DNA from: Strigops habroptila
Taxonomy: Eukaryota > Chordata > Aves > Psittaciformes > Psittacidae
Assembly (NCBI RefSeq): GCF_004027225.2
Contig: NC_044277.2
Location: 88,176,283 to 88,240,282 of the forward strand
Reading direction: 5' to 3'
DNA length: 64,000 nt
Shown: one piece after another, positions 1 through 12,766 of the stretch
Numbering within the stretch: position 1 is the stretch's first letter
Layout: each line of letters opens with the position of its first letter
Program-made: the position numbers and the translations under genes
Notes under the pieces: generated by a model
Database searches by the model: none
Told to the model about the DNA's origin: nothing
The model's input: the letters and a program-made list of their open reading frames with translations, nothing else

Positions 1-2632
1 TTGACATGTTCAATTACCTCCTGCTCCACCCCCACTTTCTTTTTTTTGCCAGCTGAAATCCTGTGTGTGAGTTTATTATAACAGTAAAATTCTTTGAAAG
101 ATGTAGTGTCCAACTTACAGACCAAGGTGCATAAAAGAAAGCTGAGGTGACTTAAAGTGCCTTTGCAGCCTTTGGACTCCAGTCTGATTTATAGATATTT
201 CTATTCATGTGCCACTTCTCCTGGAGCTTCCCATGGAGCCACAGAAGTGACCGGATTTCTTCCGTGTTAAATGCCAGTGCTGAAACTTTTTTCTAGAGTC
301 CTGTCCTTGGTGCCTGTTAATATCCCAATGAGTATATAGGGCACCTCAGAAGTCAACTCTTGAGCCCTTCACCGTAATGTCTGGCTGTGGCCCTGCAGAG
401 ACTGCCTGGGCTATCCCTCAGTGCAGATCACCGTTTGCTGGAGCCCTGTCCCCCAGCAGTGCCTGCACCACTGGCTTTTCTAAAAGCCTGTGGAAGCTTT
501 GGTTCAGAATTATGCTTAAACTGCAGCCAGCTATTTGGACAGAAATACCCATCTGCTTGATCAAGGCATGAATGCTAATAACGGCTGGTGTTTTGCCTGG
601 TAAGAATTACTTAGTGCTTGCATGATTTTCTGAATGCCTTGAAAACAGCTTTTCCATATTCCAAATGCAAATTTTTATGGAGGAATAAGAGCACGTACTT
701 CATCAGCTCTTTCAGAAAGCCAAAACCCCATTCAGAGATTCATCACTTGCCTGGCCTCTTTCTTCCTGAAAAGAGACTGAAAAAATATTTTTTTAATGTT
801 AATTAACTACCTGCTGAAACTTGTTATAACAGGACAAAAAGCAAACTTCCCTTTTGGTGAGCAATTCTGTGACTGCATATTGAATACTGACTACAGTTTA
901 TAAATACAAAAAAAATCCCCAGACTGCTTAAAACATAATTATTAATGTAACAAAGCAAGGCAAGGAGAGCATCCAAAGAATTCATGTTTGAAGTAACAGA
1001 TAATCCTGTAATTGCTGCTTCTTGGTAAAATTCTGAGTGTGTGAGAGGGTGCCTTTATTTTTAAATGGCACATACACATCAAAGATGCTTTCCTTGTCTT
1101 TTATACATTAGCTTTCTTTCAAGTAAAGAAACACCCACACAGAATGGGAAAAACGGTTCTGTTGTGCTGTAAAGTCAGTTAATTTCTGCTTAAAAGTAAA
1201 TGCTATTTTTTGGCAGCCCACAGATGGAAATGTGTTTAACACTGTGAAGGTGAATTGCTGCTACAGCAAAGACTGGAAGTGGATGTCAGCACGAGGGAAT
1301 TATTGTCTGGTTTTTTGTGAGTGGTTCTTTGCTGAAGGATTTTGGACTAGCCATTGACAAAGCTTAGAGCAACGTTTGTTTCCTTCAGTTGCTGATCTTC
1401 CTAAAAGCATCATGCAAAGAAAATTGGCCTTGGTGTGAATGAGAGAATATTGCAGGTTTCAGCATTCAAACTGGAATCCTGACTCCCACATGCTCAGAGG
1501 CTGTTAGCAGTGCAGTCTGATTAGCTTTCCTAAGTATAGTGATTTAACTATTTTAAGCTAATCAGATAGGTAGAAGATGTCAAGAAGAAGCAGCTGTTGT
1601 GAGGATTTTTCTCCCACTGTGATTAGCCAAGACTTGAACATCACCTTTACCACAAATATTGTCTTAGAAATTAAGCAACCGTGTTTTAATAGAAATTAAT
1701 CTACCAACACATGTAATATAATAGAAGACAAACTATCTATGTGATTTTGAATTCTCCTATGTAATTCCACTGCAAGGTATTCAAATACCTTTTCATCTCT
1801 TCAAAATTTTACAAAGTGTGTATAAGTTCTATTTATCTGAATTTCAATAGAAAACTTCTTTAAGTGATTGGCAGGAGCTGGAGAAGTTCAGAATGTACTT
1901 ACTTTTAACGTAAGTTTCATTGCTGTCTCTGTTAAAGAGCCTTTTCTGTATTCCTGAGAAAGCTCTGGCAGACTGTGGCAGTGACCTCCCTTCTTGGAGT
2001 TAAAAAGTTGAATGTAAATCTCTTGTATACTGATGTTTGTTTCTTCTACTGCCCACCTTCCTTTGTCTTTCAACTCTAAGATTGTCATGGAGTGGATTGC
2101 CTCTTGTTTAATGTACATCACTGCAGTGGTAGTAAATTACGTGTTTTAATTCCAAAGTTAGGGTCCATTTTATTTAAAAAGGCAGCTGGTTTGCTTGTGC
2201 TGGGCATGGATCCCAGCACTTCATGGCCTTGAAGGAGTTATTCTCTTTTTTTTTTCCAACAGGTGCTAAGGATGATTGAGCTGGTATGGCGCACTGGGAT
2301 ATGAGCAAAGTGTTTGGTCAGTTGCCTTCCTGACTGGCTAAAATATATTCCCAGACTATCCTTTGCATTCAACATTTCCAGAAAAGAAGGAGCAATGAGC
2401 TCCCCATGACCAGACTGGAGGAGTCTCATCTGCTTCTGCTGCAGCACCACCGAGTGATTGGAAGCAGGAGCTGCTCAGAGACAATGGAGACACCAGAGCT
2501 CAACACAAGCCTATTCCAGCATATCACAGGCCACGTTAAGCTACAAAACCTTCAAGGACAGTAAGTAACTAAATAAACCCAGAAGGTCTGATCTGGATAT
2601 AAGAACATTCTGGAAGGGGGTTTAAAAGCAAG
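1..2632. other. Unique non-coding sequence, no gene seen
   Basis: No recognised gene, exon or repeat. The open frames here (64, 62, 77 and 70 codons at 377-571, 618-806, 1888-2121 and 2238-2450) have no known motif and lie on both strands. The only low-complexity feature is a short T-run near 2247-2257. Confidence 0.7.
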
Positions 2633-2730
2633 CAGTGTAACTGGCATAACTCATGCCGTTAAAATCAAAAGGAGTTTTATCATGGGTTTATAATGGCAGT
2701 GGAGCTCAGACAGAACTGGGGGTTATAGAA
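2633..2730. repeat. Decayed dyad-symmetric dispersed repeat (AACTCCATTGAAATCAATGG type)
   Basis: The stretch begins GTGTAACTGGCATAACTC and continues through GTTAAAATCAAAAGGAGTT, so AACTC and GAGTT face each other around an AT-rich centre. It then runs into GGGTTTATAATGGCAGTGGAGCTCAGA. This order matches from memory an old dispersed repeat common in turtle, crocodile and bird genomes, with a core close to AACTCCATTGAAATCAATGG and a flank ending in a CAGAATC-type motif. I cannot recall its formal name. The copy is heavily mutated, so the assignment is tentative. Confidence 0.5.
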
Positions 2731-4690
2731 CAGGATCCTACTAAACAGTGAATTAGAAGACCAGTATTTCTTAGTGATGGTTTTATTATGGTTATAAAAC
2801 TTGTTACTAACACGTGAGGCTCTTTCCTAACTGGAGTTTGTTCTTTGAACCAGATTTCTGCAACTCTTTCTTTCCAAGCTGTTCATGCTGTCATGTGTGC
2901 CATCAGAGTGCACTGCTGGTAGATAGCAAAAACCTTTTTCAAGGAAAGGTGCATGCTTGCGAAAATTTGAGTGTGACCCAATGCTTCAAATAGTCATAAA
3001 TATCAGCATGAGGGAAACAGGGATTTAGAAAGGGAACAGAGAGAAATGTCTGTTTATTTCACTGTAAAATGTGACCTTGAAAATATGCATATCAATTAAC
3101 CAGAATCTGCCAAGAAGTTATTTTATAAATGGAAAACTAAAGAGCTTGAAGAAAAGTACTTTTGTCTTTCTGAAGGGGATGGCTGCATGCCCACATGAAT
3201 ACTATATCTCCACCAAAAATGTGTATTTAAAAAAAAAAATCAGATATACCAAGATGAAATTAATTTTGTATAAAAATGCTGTTGAAAGCCAAGGAGAATT
3301 GGGAATAAGAAACTCCACAGTTGCAAATGCTAGTTTAGTTAATTTCATGTGAGCCTGCTGAGAAAGAGCAGAACCCTTGTCCGTCTGAAATGTTTTCATA
3401 ACCCTTCTAATATTCAGCCCTGAGTGAGAGAGAGCTGTGGAGATTCACTGCATGTCAAGTGCAAGAGAGTGACAAAGGTCTGAAGCTCATCCTGGAGCAA
3501 GTAACCCAGAGATTTGGGCGATAATAGCACTACCCCTAGATAGAATGAGCCTACATGCACTGAATAATTAGGTGTTCTTATCTTCAGTGGTTTGGTTCTG
3601 TATGTCTTTTTGTTACAGCTTAGTTGAACTTTCTGATAGAAATAAATTTCAGGAATTTGGTACACCAGAGGGGAAAAAAATAGGTGGGGGGAGGGGACAA
3701 TCCTGAGAATGATGGCTGCCCCCAGGAAGTGAAAAAGGGAGGGAGACATTAAAGTGAATCGTGATCTTGCAGTTGGCTTATGTGATTTTTGGTCTATTCA
3801 TTTTAAGTAAAGCTAATGATTCCTAAAGGCCAAACTAAACTGTTACTTGCACAACCAAAGGACTTAGCTTACGTACATAGCTTACTTTTTTTCCTTCAAA
3901 AATTATACACTGTCCTTAATCTGTTTCTCAGGATACGGAGGAGGAAATCTCCAGCATTTATTAAATCACTAAATGGGATAATATTGTCTCCATTCTAAGG
4001 GATGTTAACTACTTATCCTTGCTTGCTGAGCACAGGTTGATGGCTTGTGACCACAGGACACAATTTAATAGATTGAACTGTGTCACCACGGTAACTACGC
4101 CAAGCACAACTTCCACCTTATTTTCACACACAGAGTTCTGTGTTAATTTCTTTTCATCTGAAAGACCCACAAAAGCTGGAAAACATATTGGACTCTGTTG
4201 ATTTTACTTGTATTTCTTCTTTAGCCTCAATATCCTGTAAAACAGCTATATGTTGCCAGCTTCAGTCCATTTGCATTTTTAACCCTGAAGCATCCCTTGC
4301 CAAGCAGAATTCCTCATAAGCTGGCTTCTGCTTGAAGTTGATAACTGGTTCTGTAACATTCTCCTAATATTTGTCTCATCAGGTTAAAGATTTGGAAAAT
4401 ATAATATATTTGCCTGATCAGTTAAAGGGAAAAAAGAACTAGCATTCTGGTGCAATTTGCAGTATGTACCTATCTATGTATTTGGGGGCTTAGTGTAAAA
4501 TAGATTGAGCTGGAAATATGAAGGTTAAACCAGCTGTGCAAATTGCAGCAGAAAAGTGGTAGAAAGTGGGAACTTATCATAGGCATGACATTTTAGATGG
4601 GCCATTTTCATTATTTCAAATCAAACTGCACATCATATTGCAATTTTTAATGTCTTCTGTTTACACAGCCCCTCAGATAGACTTAAAAAA
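2731..4690. other. Unique non-coding sequence
   Basis: No gene is recognised. The open frames at 3071-3352 (plus, 93 codons), 3202-3399 and 3414-3749 (minus, 65 and 111 codons) overlap or oppose each other and are rich in Phe, Lys and Leu runs typical of AT-rich chance ORFs. A short A-run lies at about 3229-3238. Confidence 0.7.
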
Positions 4691-4775
4691 TTGTTATCTG
4701 TACTGTGCTGGCAAGGACACTGAGGCATAGGGAGATGTGGGAAAATTGCCCAGTCTTGCAGGACTTTAGCAAGTA
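4691..4775 (-). repeat. Possible MIR/L2-like relic, antisense
   Basis: The stretch reads TTATCTGTACTGTGC, then GGACACTGAGGCATAGGGAG, then AAAATTGCCCAGTCTTGCAGG. The order resembles the antisense MIR core (GGAAACTGAGGCACAGAGAG followed by TTGCCCAAGGTCACACAG). Similarity is partial and judged by eye. It is stronger than expected for a random AT-rich segment but too decayed to be sure. Confidence 0.45.
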
Positions 4776-7714
4776 CTTTGAGGGGTGTGACGCTGCCCCT
4801 TCTTTTTTCCCCATGAAGACAATGACCATAAGGGCTTGGGTCCATGCTCCTCAATTCAGAGTTGTTTCATTTCTAAGCTGAATGATTCCTTTAGGATCAG
4901 AGTGTAACATTGGTAACTTTATTTGGTTAGTACCCAATTTGATATACCGTCATACTGAATATAGAAGGATAGCGTACAAAACATGGGGTGTCCCACACAC
5001 TGTGAGATTCTGATCTGTACCCTTTCCTAGCCTGTAGCCCTCATTTGGGGAAGTGTTTGCTTGTATATGAGATTTGAATATGAACACAGAAACCAAGTTA
5101 TGAACAGCTTACATACACATTTTCCTTTTGGTCTATCCAAAATCACTGATGGTGATCTTAGAGTCCTGTATTACTGGCATGATGGATGCTGGTTTGATTC
5201 TCTCTCAGCATACACTGTTAGAGCCGTACGTAATTCCCAGATTCCCTGTAATGCAGTTTGCATTTGCAGATTTGGTCTTTCTTTTGCTACAGCCTGTGGG
5301 AGTCTTTGCTAGTGTAAGCAGCTCTCTATTGGAACTGGCAGCAATATGGTAGCTTTATATACCAATGATCAGCAAAGAAAACCTTTATTTGCCTCATTCT
5401 CCAAAAGGGAGTACCACAGTGAAAGGTTAAAAATGTGTGGTTACTTTATGATGGCAACATCTGCATGATTTTACAAAGAACTTGTTACAAATGGAACTAG
5501 TATATCTTTTCTTTAAAAGGACTGGAATGAAATGAAGATTTCTTTGAATACTTCTAAGCCATGAAAGTTAGAGCCATTCTATGGGAATGGCTTATACACA
5601 ATGCAAGAGCTGCAAAGATTAATGCTGCTTGGCTTTATCTGCCAAGCTCAGCAACCTCCTGGCCTGCAAATTCCACTTGTTGAATCACTACAGTTTTTCT
5701 CTTTGCTGAATTTTTCAGGTGGAGCTTTGGGTTTGCAAACAAAGAAAACTCCCTTTGCTTTTTTACTCCTTTTTTCCTGTTGGACAGCTTTCTGTCTGGT
5801 GTCTTAGATCGGTGGTACGAAAGGCAATAAGAATACTGTGCAATAGTATACATACTAACCAGGCATGAGAAGAGCATGTTGAAAGAGCTTTAGTTGACTT
5901 TTTTATATAGTACAGAGTTAAATATGGATATCACCTTCTAAAAAACAAAGAAAACAAGTAGACCAAAATATTTCTGTGCCTTGAATCTTAGACATTAGCA
6001 CAAAACACGAGAGTTCAGCCATGAAAACTAAGATCATCTTCATAAAGACATTTGATGGAGTCAGTAGTTTTTATAAGGAATGGGAAGGCTCTTCGTGACC
6101 TTGTCATTCCTTCCTAACTCACACGTCTTGTTGGGATTAGGGAGTTCATTTGAATTGGAGTTAGAATACTCAGTTTAGAATTGGATGGAAGCATCTGTGG
6201 AGTGTGTTTGCCAGAAAACTTGATAGATAAATTCCTGAACATTTTGTCCATTCATCTTCCAAGAAAGGGTGATTTCTCACCACAGAATGCTGCTGTGTCA
6301 TCTGCTTTAGAAAATGACCCATATGATAGCGCAAATATCTTCAGTCTGGCTCAAGCAACTGGTTTACGTACTAACAAAAATTTGATTAAGCCAACATTAG
6401 ACTACATGGTCTGAGCAATGTGCCACTTCCCTGGGATATTTTTCTGTTGGTACTGCCATGCCACAATCCCTCCACAGACATTTAGGTACATTTCCATCAT
6501 GGTGCTACAGTCAAAACAGTGACCACAGCCTAGATCTGTGCTTGAATCTGTCTCTATCTCTTGTCTCTCTCTTTCCATTTCTCTGTGTTTTAATATGTGA
6601 AGTTAAAATAAAAATCTTTCTGGAATAGATGGCAAATAATTGGCTTCAGCTTCTTTCCTCCTTCCTTTCCCCACTCAACCCACCTGGGCCTATGTTTATT
6701 GAACTCCATACATTGTCAAGACAGTATTTGTAAATGGAATTTAACTGTAGGTGAGCAGTACAAATGTAATAATATTACACAACTCTTGTTTAATTTTGAA
6801 GGCTCCATCCTCAGCAACAGCGCTTATAATGGACGGTTCAAGCTGAATTATCCATTATTGCTCCCAAAGTTTACAATTAAACTATCGATCAAAGCTGGCA
6901 GAAAATTCTCAAGCAGGCTGGGTGTGCACCAGGCTTGTTTTAGATGCAGGCTGAGGGAGAGAAACCCAGAAGCAGCCTTCAGCTAATCCTCTTAGTGGTA
7001 ACTGTCCTGGATGCAGCAGTGATTATGTATCGTGCTTATACAGTTTTAATAGTGCAGGTCCTATGCAATTTGCGACCTCTATTTCTGCCCAGAAAGATTG
7101 GAGCTTAACAGGTTTGGATCCACAGGGAACCAGCTTCGGCTTTTAGGCTTCTTCAGACACTGCAGAATGCATCTTTTCTGGGGAATTCCACAATAAAATG
7201 ACTGTTATTTATCATTACAAACCTCTTTATCATTTAGTCAATAAAAGGCCTCTCTCTCTCACTTTTTTTTTCCATGGTGTGCTCAGAGTCAGAAATCTGT
7301 ATTAGTCTCCCCTGGCCTGAAGGCAAGAGATGTCAAATGCTAAATCATGATCTGCCCTGGCTTTCTGGCTAAATTGTGTATGAAGGCCTGAGGCAAAAAG
7401 GTGCACATGCTCATTATTTGAAACAGAATGATTTTTTCCCCTTTCTTTCCTTTTTTTTTAAAATACATATTGAGACATATATGGTAACACACATACAGTA
7501 AGCTTCTGAAAAGTATCAAACCTGAAACAAACCAGCCAGAGCTAAAGATGTCAAATATATATGCTTGCAGATTGGGAAATAGAAAAGGGGTTGTCAAGAA
7601 AAATCAGATGATCTTCCCCTTTTGAACTTTTTGTTAGCAGTGGGGAAAAAAGTGTTAGGAGTTGACAGCAAGGTGACAGATGTGGTAAATAATGCATCTG
7701 GTGAATTCACCCCA
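4776..7714. other. Unique non-coding sequence with a CpG-retaining patch near 6.8-7.1 kb
   Basis: No gene is recognised. Chance-like open frames occur on both strands (for example 5061-5312 plus and 5635-5877 minus). From about 6821 to 7140 the sequence keeps six CpGs (GCGCTT, GACGGT, ATCGAT, ATCGTG, TGCGAC, TTCGGC), while its surroundings have few. It also has ATTA/TAAT-type homeodomain half-sites. This patch is a weak candidate for a conserved non-coding element. Confidence 0.5.
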
Positions 7715-7739
7715 TTTTTTTCTTTTTTTTTTTTTTTTT
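7715..7739. repeat. Poly-T tract
   Basis: A seven-base T-run, one C, then seventeen consecutive T. No retrogene-like sequence lies next to it in the orientation a poly-A tail would require, so I read it as simple sequence. Confidence 0.95.
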
Positions 7740-10543
7740 GAGAGAGGAGGAGACATTTGAAATGAATCTTAGTTTCAAATTGGTCAGAAAACCTACATGA
7801 AACATATTTTAAAGCCTGTGATATTTTTGCAAACTGTTTTGAGTGCGCCTTCATCTACTTATTTGTTTGCAGTTTGTGATAGATCACCTTCCTCACAAGG
7901 CATTGTTACTACCCCAGGTTGGCTAAGAGACCTTTGCAAAGAGATTTTAGGACAGTCATCCCTTGGGCAAATTTTTGTGTGAACATATTTGCATATATAT
8001 GTCAAAGTCTTTCCAGTTTTGTAAGTTATTCTTGTAAGGGAGGAAATCGCACATACCAAATATTGGTGGGAAACATTTACAGAGTTGTGCTTGCCTTTGA
8101 AACAAATTTAAATTTTTGTGTTTATTTTGACACTAGGGAAATGTTCAAGAATGTTGGTTTACAGTATTTGTTCAGCAGAAGGTGGCAAGGAGCTCCTATA
8201 AAAGCATATTAAACTTCACGATTTCCCACACTGTGGACTAGAGTTTCAAAAGCTGCCAGTGAAACCTGGGGAGCTACTCAGGAGAATCTGAACAATGTAT
8301 GTATGTTTAGTGCTCAATATATTCTGCGTTTAACAACAAAGCATTCTACATATTCATGCTGACCGTCTGCTCTCTTAATGTAAGCAAAAAAGGGACCACA
8401 GCTTGGAGAAATAAAAGGGCTCATGAAACAGGGACATTATGTTCAGCCAGCCAAATTTTTTACGTTGCTATTTTGATGTTGATTCCATAAAACTGGATTT
8501 ATTCAAATGCTTTGTTGCTGGTTACAAATGTTGGGAATGAGCTGAGGCTGCTTGTATTCAGATATTGCTTTTCCGAAGGTTTCTGGGAAATGATCTGATT
8601 GGACCAAAGTTTTCAGGGAAGACCCCTCAATGGGAATGACATGTCAATGGCTGATACCTACACCGTAAAAAGCAAACTCTGTCAGTTCCACATTTTTGAG
8701 CAGTTTAGTTTCCAGCTCTTATGAGGGCTTTATATTTAGATATATGTTAAATACAAATTTCTTTGGTTTAAAATGTCACAGATTTATTAGACTGTGCTAA
8801 TATGGTAATTTTTTAGTTATGACTGAGATGGTCTGCATATAAGGTAATTTTTCCAGATTTAAAATAATGCACTTCGAGAATCCTTATATCCTGGTCTTTG
8901 TAGTGAGATAAAAATGAGGGCTGCTCTGTACACATCACTGGTTCTGTTATTCTCCCACAGAGAATGATGTCCTGTTGAAATTACTTGAGCTCTTTTCCCA
9001 GCTGCCACAAATATGAGAGTGGAATGAAAGAAAAGTACCATGGTTTTTGAAAACTAACAAGGGTCCCTGCTAGTTGTAAAGTTCAATTAAAGCATCTTTT
9101 TTTTTTTTAATTAACGTATAAAAACAATGCATGAATTGACCAGAACAAAAGTGAGTGAAATAAGTTAATGTTTTCATATTTGTCTTAGAAAAAACCAATA
9201 GACTATATAAACAGAAATGCCACACATGAACTTTTCTGCAATTTCACTTTTCCCTTCACATTATGGTAGAGCTTACTAGAAAAGAAGAGTCTTTGTCTCT
9301 CTCCTGCTTGTGGTTAAATTAAATTCTCCTCAGCAAAAGAAGCTGACTTTACAGAATTACGGCTTGATGTGTTGGAGCGCTATGATTTCTTCATAAATGC
9401 AGAGGCTGGTGCTATATCCCTTCTCATTCATCTGTGGATTTTGTCCTGTATGTGTGAATGACCAACCATTCCCAAGCAAATGTATGGATTGACTGGTGAG
9501 CCTTGCTGTGCTTTGTTTCTCTTGCACTCTTCTGATCCATGCAAGTGAAACCTCTGGCCCAGCTTGAGGATAACAGTAACTTTATTCTTCGAAGCTTCAA
9601 GGTACAGTATTCCTGTGTTTCCCTTGACAGTATGCTATCATTCAGGTTCTGGAGAGTAGGTGGCTCCTGGAAGAGAGGGATCACATGTACCATGTTGTTG
9701 AGCACCTCACTTAATTGGTCAGGTTTTTGGCATCCGGACTGTTAGCAATGAATTGGAGAACTGAAGGCCCCAAGTGAAGATTCTCCCCTTAGTTGAGTTC
9801 AGCAGTCACACACACTATCAAATGTGTGGTGTAAATCTAGAGCTGTTCCCTCTAAAAACAAAGCAGTTGCATAAGGTAACCTGGAGTGAGTAAAGCTTTG
9901 CTTGTGTTAAGACTTGTACACAGGACTTCTTGCCTTGAAAAGCAACAGTCCCACTGAGCCAAAGCAATAGAAAATAATGAAGCATGTGTAGTACACATGC
10001 ATTCATCTGAGGTCTCTGCAATACCAGTGCTTGGTGTAACAGAAGAGTGTCAACATTAAGAGTGTTGCAATTTAAAAGCAGTTTAATATTACTGTTATAC
10101 TCCTGCGAAGGAAAAGGAGTCCTGTGAAACTTGTTCTTATGAAGCACAAACTTCAGAAGTGCTAGTGGAATCATGGAAGCTTTAACAGAATCTGCTTAAC
10201 TTCCACCGTATAAGCGTGAGACATTATGTGTTTTTCTTTCATTCTGTATACAATCTTCCATATTCTGCAAAGTTGTCTGCTGCCTTTTTGCTTTCTAAGG
10301 TATCACATGCACTTTTCCAGGTACACTCTGAGTAGTTCCATAGAGTTCTTTCTGAATATCAAGGAAATGCAGAATTTCAGGAGTAATATTTGTTTGCTAA
10401 ATGTTATTTGAGAGCTCTTGTGGCTGTTCACTTTGTTTGTTTTTTTTTTTATTTTTCCTTTTTTTTTTTGGTTGTTATTTTTCTTTAAAAACTGAATCCA
10501 GTGGGACTGTATATTATATTATTGAGTTTATTTAGTGCATATG
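7740..10543. other. Unique non-coding sequence
   Basis: No gene is recognised. Open frames of 60 to 118 codons (longest 9818-10174, minus) show no domain or consistent strand. T-rich simple sequence occurs at about 9098-9108 and 10437-10485, the latter being T-runs broken by single A, C or G. Confidence 0.7.
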
Positions 10544-10632
10544 TCCTGATTCCCCTTTCACTGTGACAGTAAACTCATAATAACTCCACTGAAATATGCA
10601 GTTTCACTAACATAAACCTGAGAATCAGACCC
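10544..10632. repeat. Decayed dyad-symmetric dispersed repeat
   Basis: The outer arms TGATTC (about 10547-10552) and GAATCA (10622-10627) are inverted copies. Inside are CACTGTGACAGTAAACTC, then AACTCCACTGAAAT, then CAGTTTCACTAACATAAACC, then GAGAATCAGACCC. The layout matches an ancient sauropsid repeat remembered as CCTGATTCTCCTCTCACTTACACTGG, a core AACTCCACTGAAATCAATGG, and TAAACTGAGATCAGAATC. The symmetry can be seen in the window itself. The family match is from memory and I do not know its library name. Confidence 0.6.
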
Positions 10633-12314
10633 ATAAATTCTTTACTCATTCCAAGTGCAGAAAGTTCTTGGGGACTGATAGACTTTTAATTGTTTGCCCT
10701 TCCTTCCTGTTTAATCATGGCCTAACTTTTGTAAAAGCACTTTGAAATTTAAAAACAGAGAAAAAAACTAGAAGTGTACTTCCAAGAAGAGACCTTATAT
10801 TGACAGCCTTTGTTGTACTGTGAAATTTTATGCCTAGTTAGAAATCATAAAAGTAAGGTTTGTAATGGAAAAGCTAACCCAACACATAAGTGTAGCTGTA
10901 AGAAATGAGAAGCGCGTTCAATACAGTCTGAACTCCCTACATGATTATGAAATCATATATTTCATTAGAAAATACAATTTTATTTTTTTTTTGCTTCAGC
11001 TTAGCAAAGTGCAGGAAGCTAATATCACTGTCTGCATCCTCCAAACTGAAGCTGCTTCAAGAGAAGTGGTACTTCAATGAAATAGACTGTTTTCATACTT
11101 TTAATGATGCATTTGTTTTAATTTGGTTGTAAGTTCATGCTTCTTTAGGATTCACCTAAATCTTATCCCCCAGCTATATGTGTAATTCTGGCTTCCTGTT
11201 TTAAGGTCATTCCTAACTCAGAATATTGTCATTATATTAGATGTAAAGAAAGGAGGGATTAAGAATGTGCATGAGCTTAGTATAGTTCTTATTTCAAAAG
11301 CCAGCTTCTGTGTACTTCCCATGCGTGATCTCTGAATAAAATTTGTGTTAATATCTTTATACAACTCATAGTGATAGCCTGAATCAAACACAGTAGGCCA
11401 AACATTCCTTTTTTTTTCTCTCATTGATTTCTTTGTTCATCTGATAATATGTTTGTTTTAACTTCTCAATTTATACCTCTTATAGCATAGGCACATTAAA
11501 GTACATATATGAAAACATAAAGAACTGGATCCTAATTTTTAGCTCACAAACTCCATCAGTTGTGAATAGAAGCAGTGTTTGCGTGGGAGGCATTTGACAT
11601 TCATTATTTAAGTGTAGTTTCCACAGGATTTGAAATGGCCCAGCCAATTCCACAAGTGGCTTCTCAGGACTTGATCAGTTAGGTGCAAATGTTCAGTAAG
11701 ATGCTGGATCTTTTAAATGCTAATCAGCTCTTGAGACACATCTGTCACTGCATTATGACACTTAGGAACATGCTGGGGTCTAGATTAAGCTGAGCTTTAG
11801 AGCAGCGAGGGAGGGGACAGGGCTGCAAAGCTGGTGGTTGCTCAGAGGCACGTTTCAAACCCTGTGCTTCACTTTGCAGTTTAGCACGTGGCCTGGATGA
11901 TTCAGCATGCTGTATAACATGCACAGATGACAGCCTGAGGACTGCATCCATCACCTGGGATAACGTCAGTAGTCAATCTGTGGTTAGTTACGAAGTCATA
12001 ACTATAGTTTAAGGCAACTTGCTCTGGTGGACTTCTGCTTGTCTTCACTTGTGCCATCTACTCTAAAACTGGAGTCAAGATGACAAAGGCTTAGCTTGTT
12101 GTAAGGACAGCAGCTGGCTTTGAGGGTGAGTGCCTAGCTCTGTCTTCCTTGCAAAGAGCTGTGGAAACTTCTCGGTCCTAGCCGAAGATGAGGAGAGGGC
12201 AGGCAGGTGGGAAGAAGGGGGAAGGAAAAACTGGTTTGAGTAGCAGGACAGGAGGCAGCAGGGGCACATATTTTAAAAGCTGATCGACTGACGCTGTTGA
12301 AACCATCTCAGGCA
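10633..12314. other. Unique non-coding sequence
   Basis: Nothing recognisable as a gene. Overlapping plus-strand frames at 10865-11080 and 10941-11132 and minus-strand frames at 11218-11424, 11745-11954 and 12075-12269 are short and without motifs. Confidence 0.7.
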
Positions 12315-12353
12315 CTTTTTTTTTCCTTCCTCTTTTTTTTTTTTTTTTTTTTT
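12315..12353. repeat. Polypyrimidine tract ending in T21
   Basis: A pyrimidine-only run with 21 consecutive T at 12333-12353. A splice-acceptor role was considered, but the next bases are GCATTGG without an AG directly after the tract. Low-complexity sequence is the simplest reading. Confidence 0.95.
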
Positions 12354-12692
12354 GCATTGGAGGAGTAATTCGTCCTCTTAACCCCTCACCTTCTGTCTTT
12401 TCCTTCCATAAACCTAGATTACATGTTATCTGAGGCTGGGACCCTCCTTTATTTGTAAAACACACAGCTGATGTGGTTATTCTCCCTGTTGTAGCCTGCA
12501 AAGTACTGCTAGATTACAAATAGCAGCAATCAGCAGAAGGAAGAATGGACAGTTATCGGCACTGTGATATAGGGCTACTGGCAGGCTTCCTTCCTGCCAT
12601 TTTGGGTAATGTAATTCCAATTTCAAAGTCAAATATTATTTTCTGAAAGGATGTATTTCTTTTCAGAATCCTTGGCACACAGTGGCCTGAAT

Positions 12693-12766
12693 ACTGCAGT
12701 CCTAATTCTGGCAAAACTCCAACAGACATCAAAGTTACTTTTTGCTTGATTCAGGTCTGCAGAATT
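12693..12766. repeat. Dyad-symmetric dispersed repeat (CTGCAG-flanked, GCAAAACTCC core)
   Basis: The clearest copy of its type in the window. CTGCAG at 12694-12699 and CTGCAG at 12757-12762 flank a stretch whose halves are inverted copies. The left half reads TCCTAATTCTGGCAAAACTCC. The reverse complement of the right half reads ACCTGAATCAAGCAAAAAGTAA. This fits a well-populated old repeat of turtles, crocodilians and birds, recalled as CTGCAGTCCTTACTCAGG, GCAAAACTCC, CATTGACTTCAATGG and the mirror image. Such symmetry suggests a MITE-like, non-autonomous DNA-element origin. That origin is inference and the formal name is unknown to me. Confidence 0.7.
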
